64,000 nucleotides of DNA from Verrucomicrobiota bacterium. Lineage in GTDB: Bacteria; Verrucomicrobiota; Verrucomicrobiia; JABWAM01. The notes under the pieces are model-generated. The model saw only the letters and a program-made list of their open reading frames with translations, had not been told where the DNA came from and made no database searches. Each line of letters begins with the position of its first letter. Positions within the stretch are counted from its first letter, which is position 1. This document shows, one piece after another, positions 51,273-59,881 of the stretch. A program made the position numbers and the translations under genes. The stretch lies in NCBI GenBank assembly GCA_023269615.1, contig JAHFSY010000008.1, positions 1-64,000 of the forward strand. The letters run 5' to 3'.

Positions 51273-52214
51273 ATGCCGGAAGCTTCCATCACTGTTGAGG
51301 ATTTTTTCAAACGCCACGAACAGACTCTTGATCTGCGCCTGCTGGCAGGGAAGGACGGGCTCGATCGCAAGATTGGCGAGGGGACGGTGAACCGCCCCGG
51401 CCTGGCGCTGGCGGGATTTTTCAAATATTTCGCCGACAAGCGGATCCAGGTCTTTGGGAGCGCGGAGACGAACTACATGCTTTCCCTGTCCAAGCGGCTG
51501 CAAAGGGCGCGCATCCAGAATCTTTTTCGCCGATCCATCCCCTGCATGATCTTTGGCCGCTCGCTGAATCCGTCAAAAATTTTCCTCGAGGAGGCGGAAA
51601 AGCACGGCATTCCCGTCTTCAAATGCCCGATGGTGACCATGCGCCTTGTGAACCGCATGACCATTTTTCTCGAGGCGGATTTCGCCCCCAGCGCTCAGGA
51701 GCATGGGAGCATGGTGGACATCCTGGGAATCGGCGTGCTGGTGCGCGGCAGCAGCGGGATCGGCAAGAGCGAGTGCGTGCTTTCCCTGCTGGAGCGCGGC
51801 TACAGCCTGGTGGCGGACGACCTGACACGGATTCGTCTCGTGAACAGCTGTGATCTCGTCTGCACGAGCCCTGAAATTTCCCGCAACCACATCGAGGTGC
51901 GCGGCATCGGCATCGTGAATGTGGCCTCCATGTTCGGCATCGGCGCCATCCGCAGTGAAAAGATTCTCAACATCGTCGTCACCCTCATGGACTGGGACAA
52001 GCTGGAGAATGTGGATCGCATCGGCATTGACCGCCAGTACTACGAAATCCTGGGAGTGAAGGTCCCTCATGTGACGATTCCCGTTCGACCCGGCCGCGAC
52101 CTCGCGCGCCTGGTCGAAGTCGCCGCGCTCGACCAGAAGCTCAAGGACATGGGACAGAACACAGCGCTTGAATTCAACCAGAGACTCATTCAAAACCTGC
52201 AGAAGAAGTCATGA
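51273..52214 (+). CDS. hprK: HPr kinase/phosphorylase
   Basis: The 313-residue protein has the HprK N-terminal domain (ITVEDFFKRHEQTLDLRLLA) and a catalytic domain with Walker A GSSGIGKSE near 158, LVADDLTRI and the signature EVRGIGIVNVASMFGIGAI. It phosphorylates and dephosphorylates HPr on Ser, tuning carbon control. It overlaps ptsH by 4 bases (ATGA). Confidence 0.96.
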   Translation: MPEASITVEDFFKRHEQTLDLRLLAGKDGLDRKIGEGTVNRPGLALAGFFKYFADKRIQVFGSAETNYMLSLSKRLQRARIQNLFRRSIPCMIFGRSLNPSKIFLEEAEKHGIPVFKCPMVTMRLVNRMTIFLEADFAPSAQEHGSMVDILGIGVLVRGSSGIGKSECVLSLLERGYSLVADDLTRIRLVNSCDLVCTSPEISRNHIEVRGIGIVNVASMFGIGAIRSEKILNIVVTLMDWDKLENVDRIGIDRQYYEILGVKVPHVTIPVRPGRDLARLVEVAALDQKLKDMGQNTALEFNQRLIQNLQKKS

Positions 52215-52513
52215 GCACCATCGGACGAAAAAAAGTGGAAGGACCCACGTGCAGCAAGCAGCTTGTTTTGACCAACAAGCTGGGCATGCACGCGCGTCCC
52301 GCCGCGATGATCGTCAGGGCGGCCGCCCGTTTCGAGGCCGATATCTTCGTGGAAAAGGATGGTGAGGAGGTCAACGGCAAAAGCATCATGGGGTTGATGA
52401 TGCTGGCCGCGGGTCCCGGCTCCACCTTGATCGTCACCGCCCAGGGGACCGATGCCGAGAAAGCGGTCGAGGAAATCGAGAGGATTGTCCTGCGAAAGTT
52501 TGATGAAGAATAA
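52211..52513 (+). CDS. ptsH: Phosphocarrier protein HPr
   Basis: This 100-residue protein has the phosphorylatable His27 in LGMHARPAAMIV (His15 of the usual numbering) and Ser58 in NGKSIMGLMMLAA (Ser46), the HprK target. An extra about 12 N-terminal residues precede the common start. It is translationally coupled to hprK and followed by ptsI. Confidence 0.96.
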   Translation: MSTIGRKKVEGPTCSKQLVLTNKLGMHARPAAMIVRAAARFEADIFVEKDGEEVNGKSIMGLMMLAAGPGSTLIVTAQGTDAEKAVEEIERIVLRKFDEE

Positions 52514-52587
52514 GCGGTGCGCATTCTGCATGCCGCGTTTCGTTTTCCCGTCTCGACTTCCCGACGGATGTTGATTAGCCTCGCGTC

Positions 52588-54366
52588 ATGGGAACGCCCA
52601 CCAACTCTGCTGAAAAAAGATTTGCCGGAATCGGCGTCTCTCCCGGCATCGTCACAGGCAAGATCTTCATCTACGGAAAAAATGAGCTGCCGGTCAGCCA
52701 CCGCAAGATTTCCGCCGGCGAAGCGCCGGCGGAAATCGCGCGTCTCGAGCAGGCCTTGATGGCGACGCGCCAGCAGTTGCAGGAAATCCAGCGGCGCATC
52801 GCGAGGGAACTGGGCGAGGGCGACGCCGCGGTGTTCGACGCGCACTTGCTGGTGCTCGACGATCCCTCGGTGATTGACGAGGTGGTCAAGCGCGTCCAGA
52901 AGGAGGGCCAGAACGTCGAGTTCGCGTTCGATAGCGTGGCCAACCAGTACATCAAGAGCCTCTCGGCCGAGAAGGACGAATATCTGCGCGAGCGCGCGGC
53001 AGACATCAAGGACGTGGCGCACCGCGTGGTCCGCAACCTGCAAGGACATCATTTCCAGGACCTGCGCTCGCTCACGGAACCATGCATCGTCCTCTCCTAC
53101 GACCTTGCGCCTTCCGACACGGCGGTGATTGATAAAAAGAAAGTGATCGGCTTTGGGACGGATATCGGGAGCAAAACCTCGCACACCGCAATCATGGCCC
53201 GCGCGATGGACATTCCCGCCGTCGTGGGATTGCACGACGCGAGCCAGCAGGTTGAATCCGGCGCCATGGCGTTGCTCGACGGCTACAGCGGCACGCTGAT
53301 CATCCACCCGAACGACCAGACGCTGTACGAATACGGCCAGATCGAAACCAAGCGCCACCAGATCGAGGTGAGCCTCGAGTCTCTGCGGGATGTGCCGGCC
53401 GAGACCACCGACCAATGCCGTGTGATCCTGGGCGCGAACATTGAGATGCCCGGCGACGTGCCGGAAGTGATCGCGAACGGCGCTGACGGCGTGGGCCTTT
53501 TCCGCAGCGAATACATTTTCATCAACCGCGACAGCGTCCCCACGGAGGAGGAGCAGTTCCGCGCGTATTTCGAGGTCGCTGAAAAACTGCACCCGCGCCC
53601 CGTGGTGATCCGCACACTTGACGTCGGAGGCGACAAGTTTCTATCCCACCTGCAGATCGCCGAGGAGATGAATCCCTTTCTCGGCTGGCGCGCGATCCGC
53701 TTCTGCCTGGAGCGGGTGGACATTTTCCGCACGCAACTGCGCGCCATCCTGCGCGCAAGCAAGCTGCGCAACGTGCGGCTCATGTACCCGATGATCTCGG
53801 GCGTGAACGAGCTGAAGAAAGCCAATGCCGAGCTGGAGGTGGTGCGCCGCGAACTGCGCGACCAAAAGATTGATTTCGACGAACACATGCCAGTGGGCAC
53901 GATGATCGAGGTGCCCTCCGCCGCCCTCACCGCCGACATCCTGGCGAAAGAATGCAATTTCTTCTCCATCGGCACCAATGACCTCATCGCGTATGCACTG
54001 GCCGTGGACCGCGTGAATGAAAAAGTCGCCTACCTCTATGAGCCCACGCATCCGGCCATCGTCCGCCTCATCCATCAGGTGGTGGAGGCAGCGCACCGCG
54101 CGAACATCCGCGTGAGCGTCTGTGGCGAAATGGCCGGTGATGTGGCGCTGGCACCCCTCCTGCTGGGGCTCGGCGTGGACGAGCTGAGCACCAGCCCAAG
54201 CCTCGTCCCGCAGCTCAAAAAAGTCATCCGCTCCATGAGCAAATCACAAGCCGTGGAAGTGGCACGAGATGCGTTGACTTTTGGCAGCGGAGAGGAAATC
54301 CGCCGCGTCAGCACCAAGCTCGCCATGTCCATTGCCCCCGATGTGATGGAACTTTCCGGAAGCTGA
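52588..54366 (+). CDS. ptsI: Phosphoenolpyruvate-protein phosphotransferase (PTS enzyme I)
   Basis: The 592-residue enzyme has the swivel His near 197 in GSKTSHTAIMARAMDIPAVV, the PEP-binding region with GLFRSEYIFINRD, and the C-terminal FFSIGTNDLIAYALAVDR and VSVCGEMAGD. It passes phosphate from PEP to HPr. No PTS enzyme II is in the window, so with HprK it may serve mainly regulation here. Confidence 0.96.
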   Translation: MGTPTNSAEKRFAGIGVSPGIVTGKIFIYGKNELPVSHRKISAGEAPAEIARLEQALMATRQQLQEIQRRIARELGEGDAAVFDAHLLVLDDPSVIDEVVKRVQKEGQNVEFAFDSVANQYIKSLSAEKDEYLRERAADIKDVAHRVVRNLQGHHFQDLRSLTEPCIVLSYDLAPSDTAVIDKKKVIGFGTDIGSKTSHTAIMARAMDIPAVVGLHDASQQVESGAMALLDGYSGTLIIHPNDQTLYEYGQIETKRHQIEVSLESLRDVPAETTDQCRVILGANIEMPGDVPEVIANGADGVGLFRSEYIFINRDSVPTEEEQFRAYFEVAEKLHPRPVVIRTLDVGGDKFLSHLQIAEEMNPFLGWRAIRFCLERVDIFRTQLRAILRASKLRNVRLMYPMISGVNELKKANAELEVVRRELRDQKIDFDEHMPVGTMIEVPSAALTADILAKECNFFSIGTNDLIAYALAVDRVNEKVAYLYEPTHPAIVRLIHQVVEAAHRANIRVSVCGEMAGDVALAPLLLGLGVDELSTSPSLVPQLKKVIRSMSKSQAVEVARDALTFGSGEEIRRVSTKLAMSIAPDVMELSGS

Positions 54367-54391
54367 CCAGTTTAAAAAGTCCGTACATTCC

Positions 54392-54493
54392 GAGGTAGGG
54401 CGTGCTCGCCGAGCGCGCCGTCGTACTCCATCAAGATCGCATGCTTACTTCCACGAGCCACCGCTTCGGCGCGCTCGGCGAGCGCGCCCTACC
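54392..54493. repeat. Palindromic repeat, family B
   Basis: This 102-bp copy has GAGGTAGGGCGTGCTCGCCG and GCTCGGCGAGCGCGCCCTAC ends. It lies between the convergent ptsI and bicupin genes and touches the bicupin stop codon. Confidence 0.85.
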
Positions 54494-54494
54494 T

Positions 54495-55304
54495 TCAGCA
54501 CGGCATGCAGCGTTCGCCGGTGCAATAGGCGGCATCCACAATCGTGCGCGATGCCTCGCCGCGCGCATACACCCAGATCATCGCCATCGTATCCCGCGAT
54601 TCGTTGAGGAAGCGATGAGGCTGTCCCTGCGGAACCATGGCGGTATCGCAATTCGTCAGCTCATGACGCCGACCCGCCACCATGCAAACGGCGCTTCCGC
54701 GGATGATGTTGATCGATTCGTCGAATTCGTGGGTATGGCATGGAAGGCCGGTGCCGGGTGCAAATTCGCCATAACCGCCGCAGATATCAGGGCATCCCGT
54801 CCTTGCCCCAAAGAGGTCGCAGAACTTCGTTCCCGCCGCCAACTCGTACTTCTCCGCCTTGCCAAATCGCACCAGTTGTTCCGGCGCACCGGTCGGCGGC
54901 ACCTCCAGGTCGCGATGCTGGAAAGGAGTCTCGCATTTTGCGAGCGATGGCAAGGTGGTGGTGTAGGTCCAGTGCGCAAGCAACGGAATGTCCTTGCGCG
55001 CATTCGAACCGTGGTGCGGAACACCGGGGGGCACATGCATCGTGTCGTGCCGCCGAAGGAGATAAGTCCTCCCCTCGACAATGAAACGGCATTCACCGTC
55101 GAGCACCGTGATGATTTCGCTGAAAGTGTGGGTGTGGCAGGGCAGCGCCGCCCCGGCCGCGAAGGTCGCGGTTCCCGTGCTGAATCCTTCCTTTCCACCC
55201 CGTCCCACGGCAAGCTTGCGAAGCTCGACGCCCGGAAGTTTCAACGTGGGATCGCCGCCGGCGCGCGTGATGATTTCGAGATTTTTTTCCGATGAGTCGT
55301 CCAT
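54495..55304 (-). CDS. Bicupin protein
   Basis: The 269-residue protein has two cupin barrels. The first has PCHTHTFSEIITVLDGECRF and VPPGVPHHGSN; the second has PCHTHEFDESINIIRGSAVC and VPQGQPHRFLNE. Both keep the His-His-Glu-His metal set. It ends in a Cys-containing tail (CTGERCMPC). Two-barrel cupins include dioxygenases and isomerases; none can be named. It follows the 55318-56529 gene by 13 bases and is likely co-transcribed. Confidence 0.8.
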   Translation of the reverse strand: MDDSSEKNLEIITRAGGDPTLKLPGVELRKLAVGRGGKEGFSTGTATFAAGAALPCHTHTFSEIITVLDGECRFIVEGRTYLLRRHDTMHVPPGVPHHGSNARKDIPLLAHWTYTTTLPSLAKCETPFQHRDLEVPPTGAPEQLVRFGKAEKYELAAGTKFCDLFGARTGCPDICGGYGEFAPGTGLPCHTHEFDESINIIRGSAVCMVAGRRHELTNCDTAMVPQGQPHRFLNESRDTMAMIWVYARGEASRTIVDAAYCTGERCMPC

Positions 55305-55317
55305 GGTTCACTCCAAT

Positions 55318-56529
55318 TTATTCATTCGCCCGCTTGATCACCACATCCAGGAGCACGAACGGTTCCTCCCCCTCCTGCTTCAGCGCGGCTGTGATGCCGG
55401 CGGGGATTCCCAGGTGATCGTGCAGGTTTAATGTCCTCTCCACTCCGGCCATCTTCACGACGCCTTTGCCGCGTACCACCGAGATGATTCGAAACACATC
55501 CGATGGCAGCGTGAGCCCGCGCTCATTGATGCGCGCCAGCGAGAGTTCCAACCCTCCCGTCCCATTGCGGTCAGTCACCGATGCGGGAATGACCGGATAG
55601 ATCAGCGATGGAATTTTTTTTGCGCACGCCTCGATCTCCCGCTCGAGATAAATCATCCGCCCCATGTCCCGGCTTTGGACCGACACCTTGCGCATCTGCG
55701 ACAATTCCATCGGCTGCGCCTCCACGTCGAGGAACACCCCCCACCCTCCCTGGAGCAATGACCCGAAGATGAAAGGCACATTATGCCTCATATCGCTTCC
55801 GTTCACATACCCGTGGCGCACCATCGGAGGAATCGGCATGGCGTAGCCTTCCGCGGTCTCGGCAAAACATTCGCCCAGGACGGAACTGCCTTTCATCGGG
55901 CTGTAACCGAGGTGAATCTCCACGCCCTGGTGATGGCGATGAAACGGCACGTCCGATCGCGCCCCATTCAGCCACGCGAGGTTCCACGAGTGATAATCGC
56001 CGTACGCCAGCGGCACGATGGTAATCCCGAGGTTGGGGACGATGAAGCTCGCCTGCTCGGGTGCGTGCGTGTCCTGCGTCACGTGCAGCCCGTTGCCAGC
56101 GGAGATCTCCTCCATGATTTCACGGAAGCGCGCGCTGATCTTCCGGATGCCGTCATCCTTCGACTCGCGCGCCGCGCGTTCCAGCGCCTCGATCACCCGA
56201 TGGATGTTGCAGTTGTACCGGTGAAAGGTGGAAACCAGCGCGCGGAAATTGTTTCCCACGGGATCCATGGACTGGTTGGCGAGGTCGGTGAGCAATTCCA
56301 TCGCGCGCTCGCGATGCGCCTCGGCAAGCGGCTGGGAGAGGGCGTTTTTCTGCAAGGCAACGCGCGTGGCATGAAATGCCCCGATGGCGTGGTTGCGATA
56401 CGCATAGCTGTAAAGCCGCGCCAGCGCGATATCCTCCTCCGCAATGCCGAGCGGATCCCGTCCCTTCTCATGGCTCTGCAGCGCGATCTCCACCAGCCGC
56501 GCATACGAGGAATGTGTTTTCAAACTCAT
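55318..56529 (-). CDS. Unknown protein with cupin-like C-terminal half
   Basis: The 403-residue protein has a helical N-terminal half (about residues 1-160) and a C-terminal part with sugar- or acid-binding cupin features (PFHRHHQGVEIHLGYSPMKG, IPPMVRHGYVNG, and a second barrel VFRIISVVRGKGVVKM then LHDHLGIPAGI). I cannot name a family. Adjacent to a bicupin gene, it may act on the same small molecule. Confidence 0.65.
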   Translation of the reverse strand: MSLKTHSSYARLVEIALQSHEKGRDPLGIAEEDIALARLYSYAYRNHAIGAFHATRVALQKNALSQPLAEAHRERAMELLTDLANQSMDPVGNNFRALVSTFHRYNCNIHRVIEALERAARESKDDGIRKISARFREIMEEISAGNGLHVTQDTHAPEQASFIVPNLGITIVPLAYGDYHSWNLAWLNGARSDVPFHRHHQGVEIHLGYSPMKGSSVLGECFAETAEGYAMPIPPMVRHGYVNGSDMRHNVPFIFGSLLQGGWGVFLDVEAQPMELSQMRKVSVQSRDMGRMIYLEREIEACAKKIPSLIYPVIPASVTDRNGTGGLELSLARINERGLTLPSDVFRIISVVRGKGVVKMAGVERTLNLHDHLGIPAGITAALKQEGEEPFVLLDVVIKRANE

Positions 56530-56612
56530 GGATCGCCTGTTCTAGCAGGATGGGGGGAAAATGGAAGGAAGGTCTTCCGCTGCCTTTGAAGGCTGATGCG
56601 CGGGTTGCCCGC

Positions 56613-58388
56613 TCAATCCTTCCCGTCTGCTGGTTTCAGAGGTGATTTACCTGGCGACGGAATCTTGATTTTGCATTTTATGGTCTGGGGTTGCTTGGAC
56701 GAATCGGTGCCGCTGATCTTGACGTCCAGCGTTTCCGACAGGAAGTCAAAACGGATCCCCTCCCGCATATCCTCCCAGTCGTAAGGCTGATCATTGATCG
56801 TGGCTTCCACTTGCGTGAGGTCCTTGGAGAGTCCCTTGGGAACAAACTGGATGACATAATTCTTCTCATACCGGGCGATGAGTTTCACATCCCCCGACGC
56901 GGCCGTGATTTCAAAGACATAAGTGCAATCGAGAGAGTGGACGGCGATGCGGGCCTGCCTGCCTTTGATTTCCAAGGGAAGCGGATTCTCGCACGGTTGC
57001 TTGTTGAGGAGGAGGAGAAGCTGTTTGTTGCCGGCATCGTAATGAAGGGAAGTGTTCGGCAGGTCGAGAATTCGCACCCCGAGGGGCTTGACATTGAGAT
57101 TCAGGACGCGGTCCGCCTGCTTGACCGCATCGTTCATTTCCTTGAGCTTTCCGTCCTTCACTTCGAACCGAATATTCATGTGGAGATCCGCCTTTTCATC
57201 TTTCTCATCGGGCGCGGGCTCTTTTTGTTGGGCGGCCTGTTGACGCAGCGATTGCAGTCGTTCCTGGATCGTCTTCTCGTCGGCCCCGATCATGAACAGT
57301 CTCTGGGCTTTGGAGAGGTTGATTGCCTTTTCGAGATGGTTGGCCGCCTGTTGAAACTCTTCGTTCTTGGAAAGAATGTCGCTCAATCGCAGATGGGCAT
57401 TGATGTCGTACACTTCATCGACCGGCGGAATGTTTAAAATGGTCTCCCATTCGCGGGTGGCGAGGTGCTTTCGTCCAATCTCTCCCAGCATTTCGCCGGC
57501 AGCGTAATGGGGCGCCTCTTCATCGGGATGCAGCGCAAGGGCTTTTTTGCGAAGCTTCTTTGCTTCGTTCCCCTTTCCAAGGGAGACGAGCGCTTCCGCT
57601 TCAAGATACAGGAAGCGGGCTTCCAAGGGCGCCGCGTCCGCAAGTTGCCCGGCATCCTCGCTCATCTTTTCAAACTGGGCGTCTTTCTGTAGTGCAATCA
57701 GTCCCTTGACTCCCTGTTCGTAAAGTTCGGATCGGATGTTGTCCTTGGAATCCACGCCGGCAAGTTTCTGAAGCGCTTCGGGAGTGTTTCCCATGCAGCT
57801 CAAAGCCCAGGCAAGCGTCTTTCGCTGGGTGTTCCTGGTGGGCTTTTTCAGGAGCCGCACGATCCGTTCCGCAACGGCACGATGGTCATTCATGAGTTTG
57901 CGGAGCAGTTCCAAGGCCGCCCCGGCCTCCGCTTCGTCGCTGCTCGCCGTGCAGGAGATGAGAAAGGGCGCCGCTTTTTCCTTGAGGGCCCCATCCAGGG
58001 TGCTGAGGGCTTGAATTCGCGCGCTTGAGTCCAACCCATGGTAGTCCTGGACCAATTGGACCAGCTCCGGGGGCCAATCCGGCCGGATGCCGAGCCGAAG
58101 TTGCTCGACAATTTTCCGCGCCCGGACACGGACCTCCGGATCTCCCGACTCCACGGCCTTTTCAAGAAGCGGGATCTCGGCTTCGGAAAGATTTCCCAGC
58201 TCCTCGGTGGCCCGCTCGCGGACCTGGTAGCTCTCATCACCCAGGTCATGAATCAGTGAGTCCACCTTTTTCGGAAGGGAATTGTCCTCCGTATCATGGG
58301 ACGATTGATCGGAGGCGGTTGCAAATGCCCCAAGAAATAAAAGAACCAGGCAGACTATCGCGCGACCACGAATCGAAACCGTCGGCAA
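56613..58388 (-). CDS. Secreted HEAT/TPR-repeat protein
   Basis: About 591 residues with a signal peptide (VSIRGRAIVCLVLLFLGAF, then ATAS). HEAT-type repeats follow (YQVRERATEELGNLSEAEIP; DPEVRVRARKIVEQLRLG), then TPR-like helices (ARFLYLEAEALVSLGKGNEA; LSDILSKNEEFQQAANHLEK) and a C-terminal beta-rich part. Such proteins are common in Planctomycetes and Verrucomicrobia and bind partners. Start: a TTG at 58388, 9 bases after the preceding stop, is the only fitting start codon close to the signal peptide; no clear ribosome site. Confidence 0.7.
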   Translation of the reverse strand: MPTVSIRGRAIVCLVLLFLGAFATASDQSSHDTEDNSLPKKVDSLIHDLGDESYQVRERATEELGNLSEAEIPLLEKAVESGDPEVRVRARKIVEQLRLGIRPDWPPELVQLVQDYHGLDSSARIQALSTLDGALKEKAAPFLISCTASSDEAEAGAALELLRKLMNDHRAVAERIVRLLKKPTRNTQRKTLAWALSCMGNTPEALQKLAGVDSKDNIRSELYEQGVKGLIALQKDAQFEKMSEDAGQLADAAPLEARFLYLEAEALVSLGKGNEAKKLRKKALALHPDEEAPHYAAGEMLGEIGRKHLATREWETILNIPPVDEVYDINAHLRLSDILSKNEEFQQAANHLEKAINLSKAQRLFMIGADEKTIQERLQSLRQQAAQQKEPAPDEKDEKADLHMNIRFEVKDGKLKEMNDAVKQADRVLNLNVKPLGVRILDLPNTSLHYDAGNKQLLLLLNKQPCENPLPLEIKGRQARIAVHSLDCTYVFEITAASGDVKLIARYEKNYVIQFVPKGLSKDLTQVEATINDQPYDWEDMREGIRFDFLSETLDVKISGTDSSKQPQTIKCKIKIPSPGKSPLKPADGKD

Positions 58389-58396
58389 GGGCTGGA

Positions 58397-59434
58397 TCAG
58401 TTGCGGAATTTCGCCAGCTTCTCCTTGAACCCTTTCCGCTCCAGCACTTCCTTGTTGATCACGCCGGGCGGAACTTCGCCGACGGCCAGCCTGGTCGCGA
58501 TGTGACACGCCATGCGCCCGATGTCGCGGAACAATTCGTCGGTCCACGCAATCGAATGCGGGGCGAGGATCACGTTGTCCAGTTCGGCAAAGGGATGCCC
58601 CGCCTTCACGGGCTCGGTCTCGTAAACATCCGTCGCCGCCCCCGCAATTGCCCTGGCCTTCAACACCTCGATCAAAGCCGCTTCGTTCACAATCCCGCCG
58701 CGCGCCGTGTTGATGAGATACGAGGTGGGCTTCATGAGTGCGAGCTGGTCGCGGCCGATCAGGTTGCGCGTCTTGTCAGTCAGCGGGCAATTCACCGAAA
58801 TAAAATCCGAATCCTTCAACAGCTGATCAAGCGGGACGAGCTTCACGCCGAGTTCCGTCGCGCGTTGCGGGGTCAGGAACGGATCGAATGCCAGCGGCTG
58901 CTTCATCCCAAACCCACGCAGCAATTCGACAAGCTTTCCACCGATTCCACCCACGCCCACGACGCCCAGGGTGTGATCCCGCAATTCCGTGCCCATATGG
59001 TTGCTGCGCTCCGCCCAGCGCCCCTCCCGCGTGAGGCGATCCTTGATCCTCACCTTGTGGCTCAATGCCAGCATCCACATGACGGTCGCCTCGGCAACGG
59101 GATGATTCACGGCGCCAGCGGTGATGCAAAGAAGAACATCCGCCTCGGTGCAGGACGGCACATCCACCCCATCGTAACCCACGCCGAAACGCACCACGGA
59201 AAGGAAACGTTCCGCGCCCTTGAGGGTTTCAGGCTTCCAAGCGGGCGTCAGTGAAATGATCGCGTCAAAGTCCTTGATCTGCGACGCCTGCACAACCGGT
59301 TCATGCTTGTCGAGAAAGCGGTGCTGAATGTTCGGGTGCGATTCGAGCACGCTCAACCCGATGTCCTTGTACGTGAGCTTGCCTTCGGGCGTGAGAAAGT
59401 CGCGGGTCAATCCAAGCTGAAATGGTTGTTTCAT
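58397..59434 (-). CDS. D-2-hydroxyacid dehydrogenase family protein
   Basis: The 345-residue NAD-dependent enzyme has the binding turn VVGVGGIGGKLVELLRGFG, LINTARGGIVNEAAL with the catalytic Arg in the preceding helix region, and APHSIAWTDE with the active-site His. It resembles phosphoglycerate dehydrogenase-like and related 2-hydroxyacid dehydrogenases. The substrate is not clear; the absence of an ACT domain argues against a standard SerA. Confidence 0.85.
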   Translation of the reverse strand: MKQPFQLGLTRDFLTPEGKLTYKDIGLSVLESHPNIQHRFLDKHEPVVQASQIKDFDAIISLTPAWKPETLKGAERFLSVVRFGVGYDGVDVPSCTEADVLLCITAGAVNHPVAEATVMWMLALSHKVRIKDRLTREGRWAERSNHMGTELRDHTLGVVGVGGIGGKLVELLRGFGMKQPLAFDPFLTPQRATELGVKLVPLDQLLKDSDFISVNCPLTDKTRNLIGRDQLALMKPTSYLINTARGGIVNEAALIEVLKARAIAGAATDVYETEPVKAGHPFAELDNVILAPHSIAWTDELFRDIGRMACHIATRLAVGEVPPGVINKEVLERKGFKEKLAKFRN

Positions 59435-59467
59435 GGGATGCCAAGTCTCTCATCTCCGAAAGTACAG

Positions 59468-59785
59468 TCAACCGGAAATGGTCACTTCACTGATCTGGAT
59501 CACCGGCTCAATGTCAGTGTAGTTCGGAACATCCCCCATGATCGCCGGTGCATGAGGCGTGAATGCCGCCTGAAACGCCTCCACCGAATCAAACATCAAA
59601 TGAGCCATGACAACGTAGATCGCCGGCGACCCGGGCAATCCACCCCCCACCCCGCGTTCAACACTCACCCCCTTCAACGCCCCGCCCAGCTTGCGCTCGA
59701 CCAAAGGAATGTGGGTCTTGCAGTAATACTCCATGTCAAACTTACTGCCTTTTTTATTTGGGTAAAGAACGCTGACTTTGATCAT
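59468..59785 (-). CDS. EthD family protein
   Basis: The 105-residue protein begins MIKVSVLYPNKKGSKFDMEY with the YY..HIPLVERKLG pattern of EthD-type ferredoxin-like folds. AGGAGG precedes the ATG at 59785. EthD proteins are small dimeric enzymes or helpers in ether or quinone breakdown; the role here is unknown. Confidence 0.82.
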   Translation of the reverse strand: MIKVSVLYPNKKGSKFDMEYYCKTHIPLVERKLGGALKGVSVERGVGGGLPGSPAIYVVMAHLMFDSVEAFQAAFTPHAPAIMGDVPNYTDIEPVIQISEVTISG

Positions 59786-59881
59786 TTGATTCCTCCTGAA
59801 AAACTTCTGGATTCCTTGTCCCGCCATAGCCTCCCGCGTAGCGCGGGTGGCGACGGAGGATGGCTCCTGGCTTCTGTCTCT

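Noticed and set aside
52186..53592. 468-codon minus-strand frame antisense to ptsH and ptsI
   Set aside because: HPr and EI are unmistakable on the plus strand.
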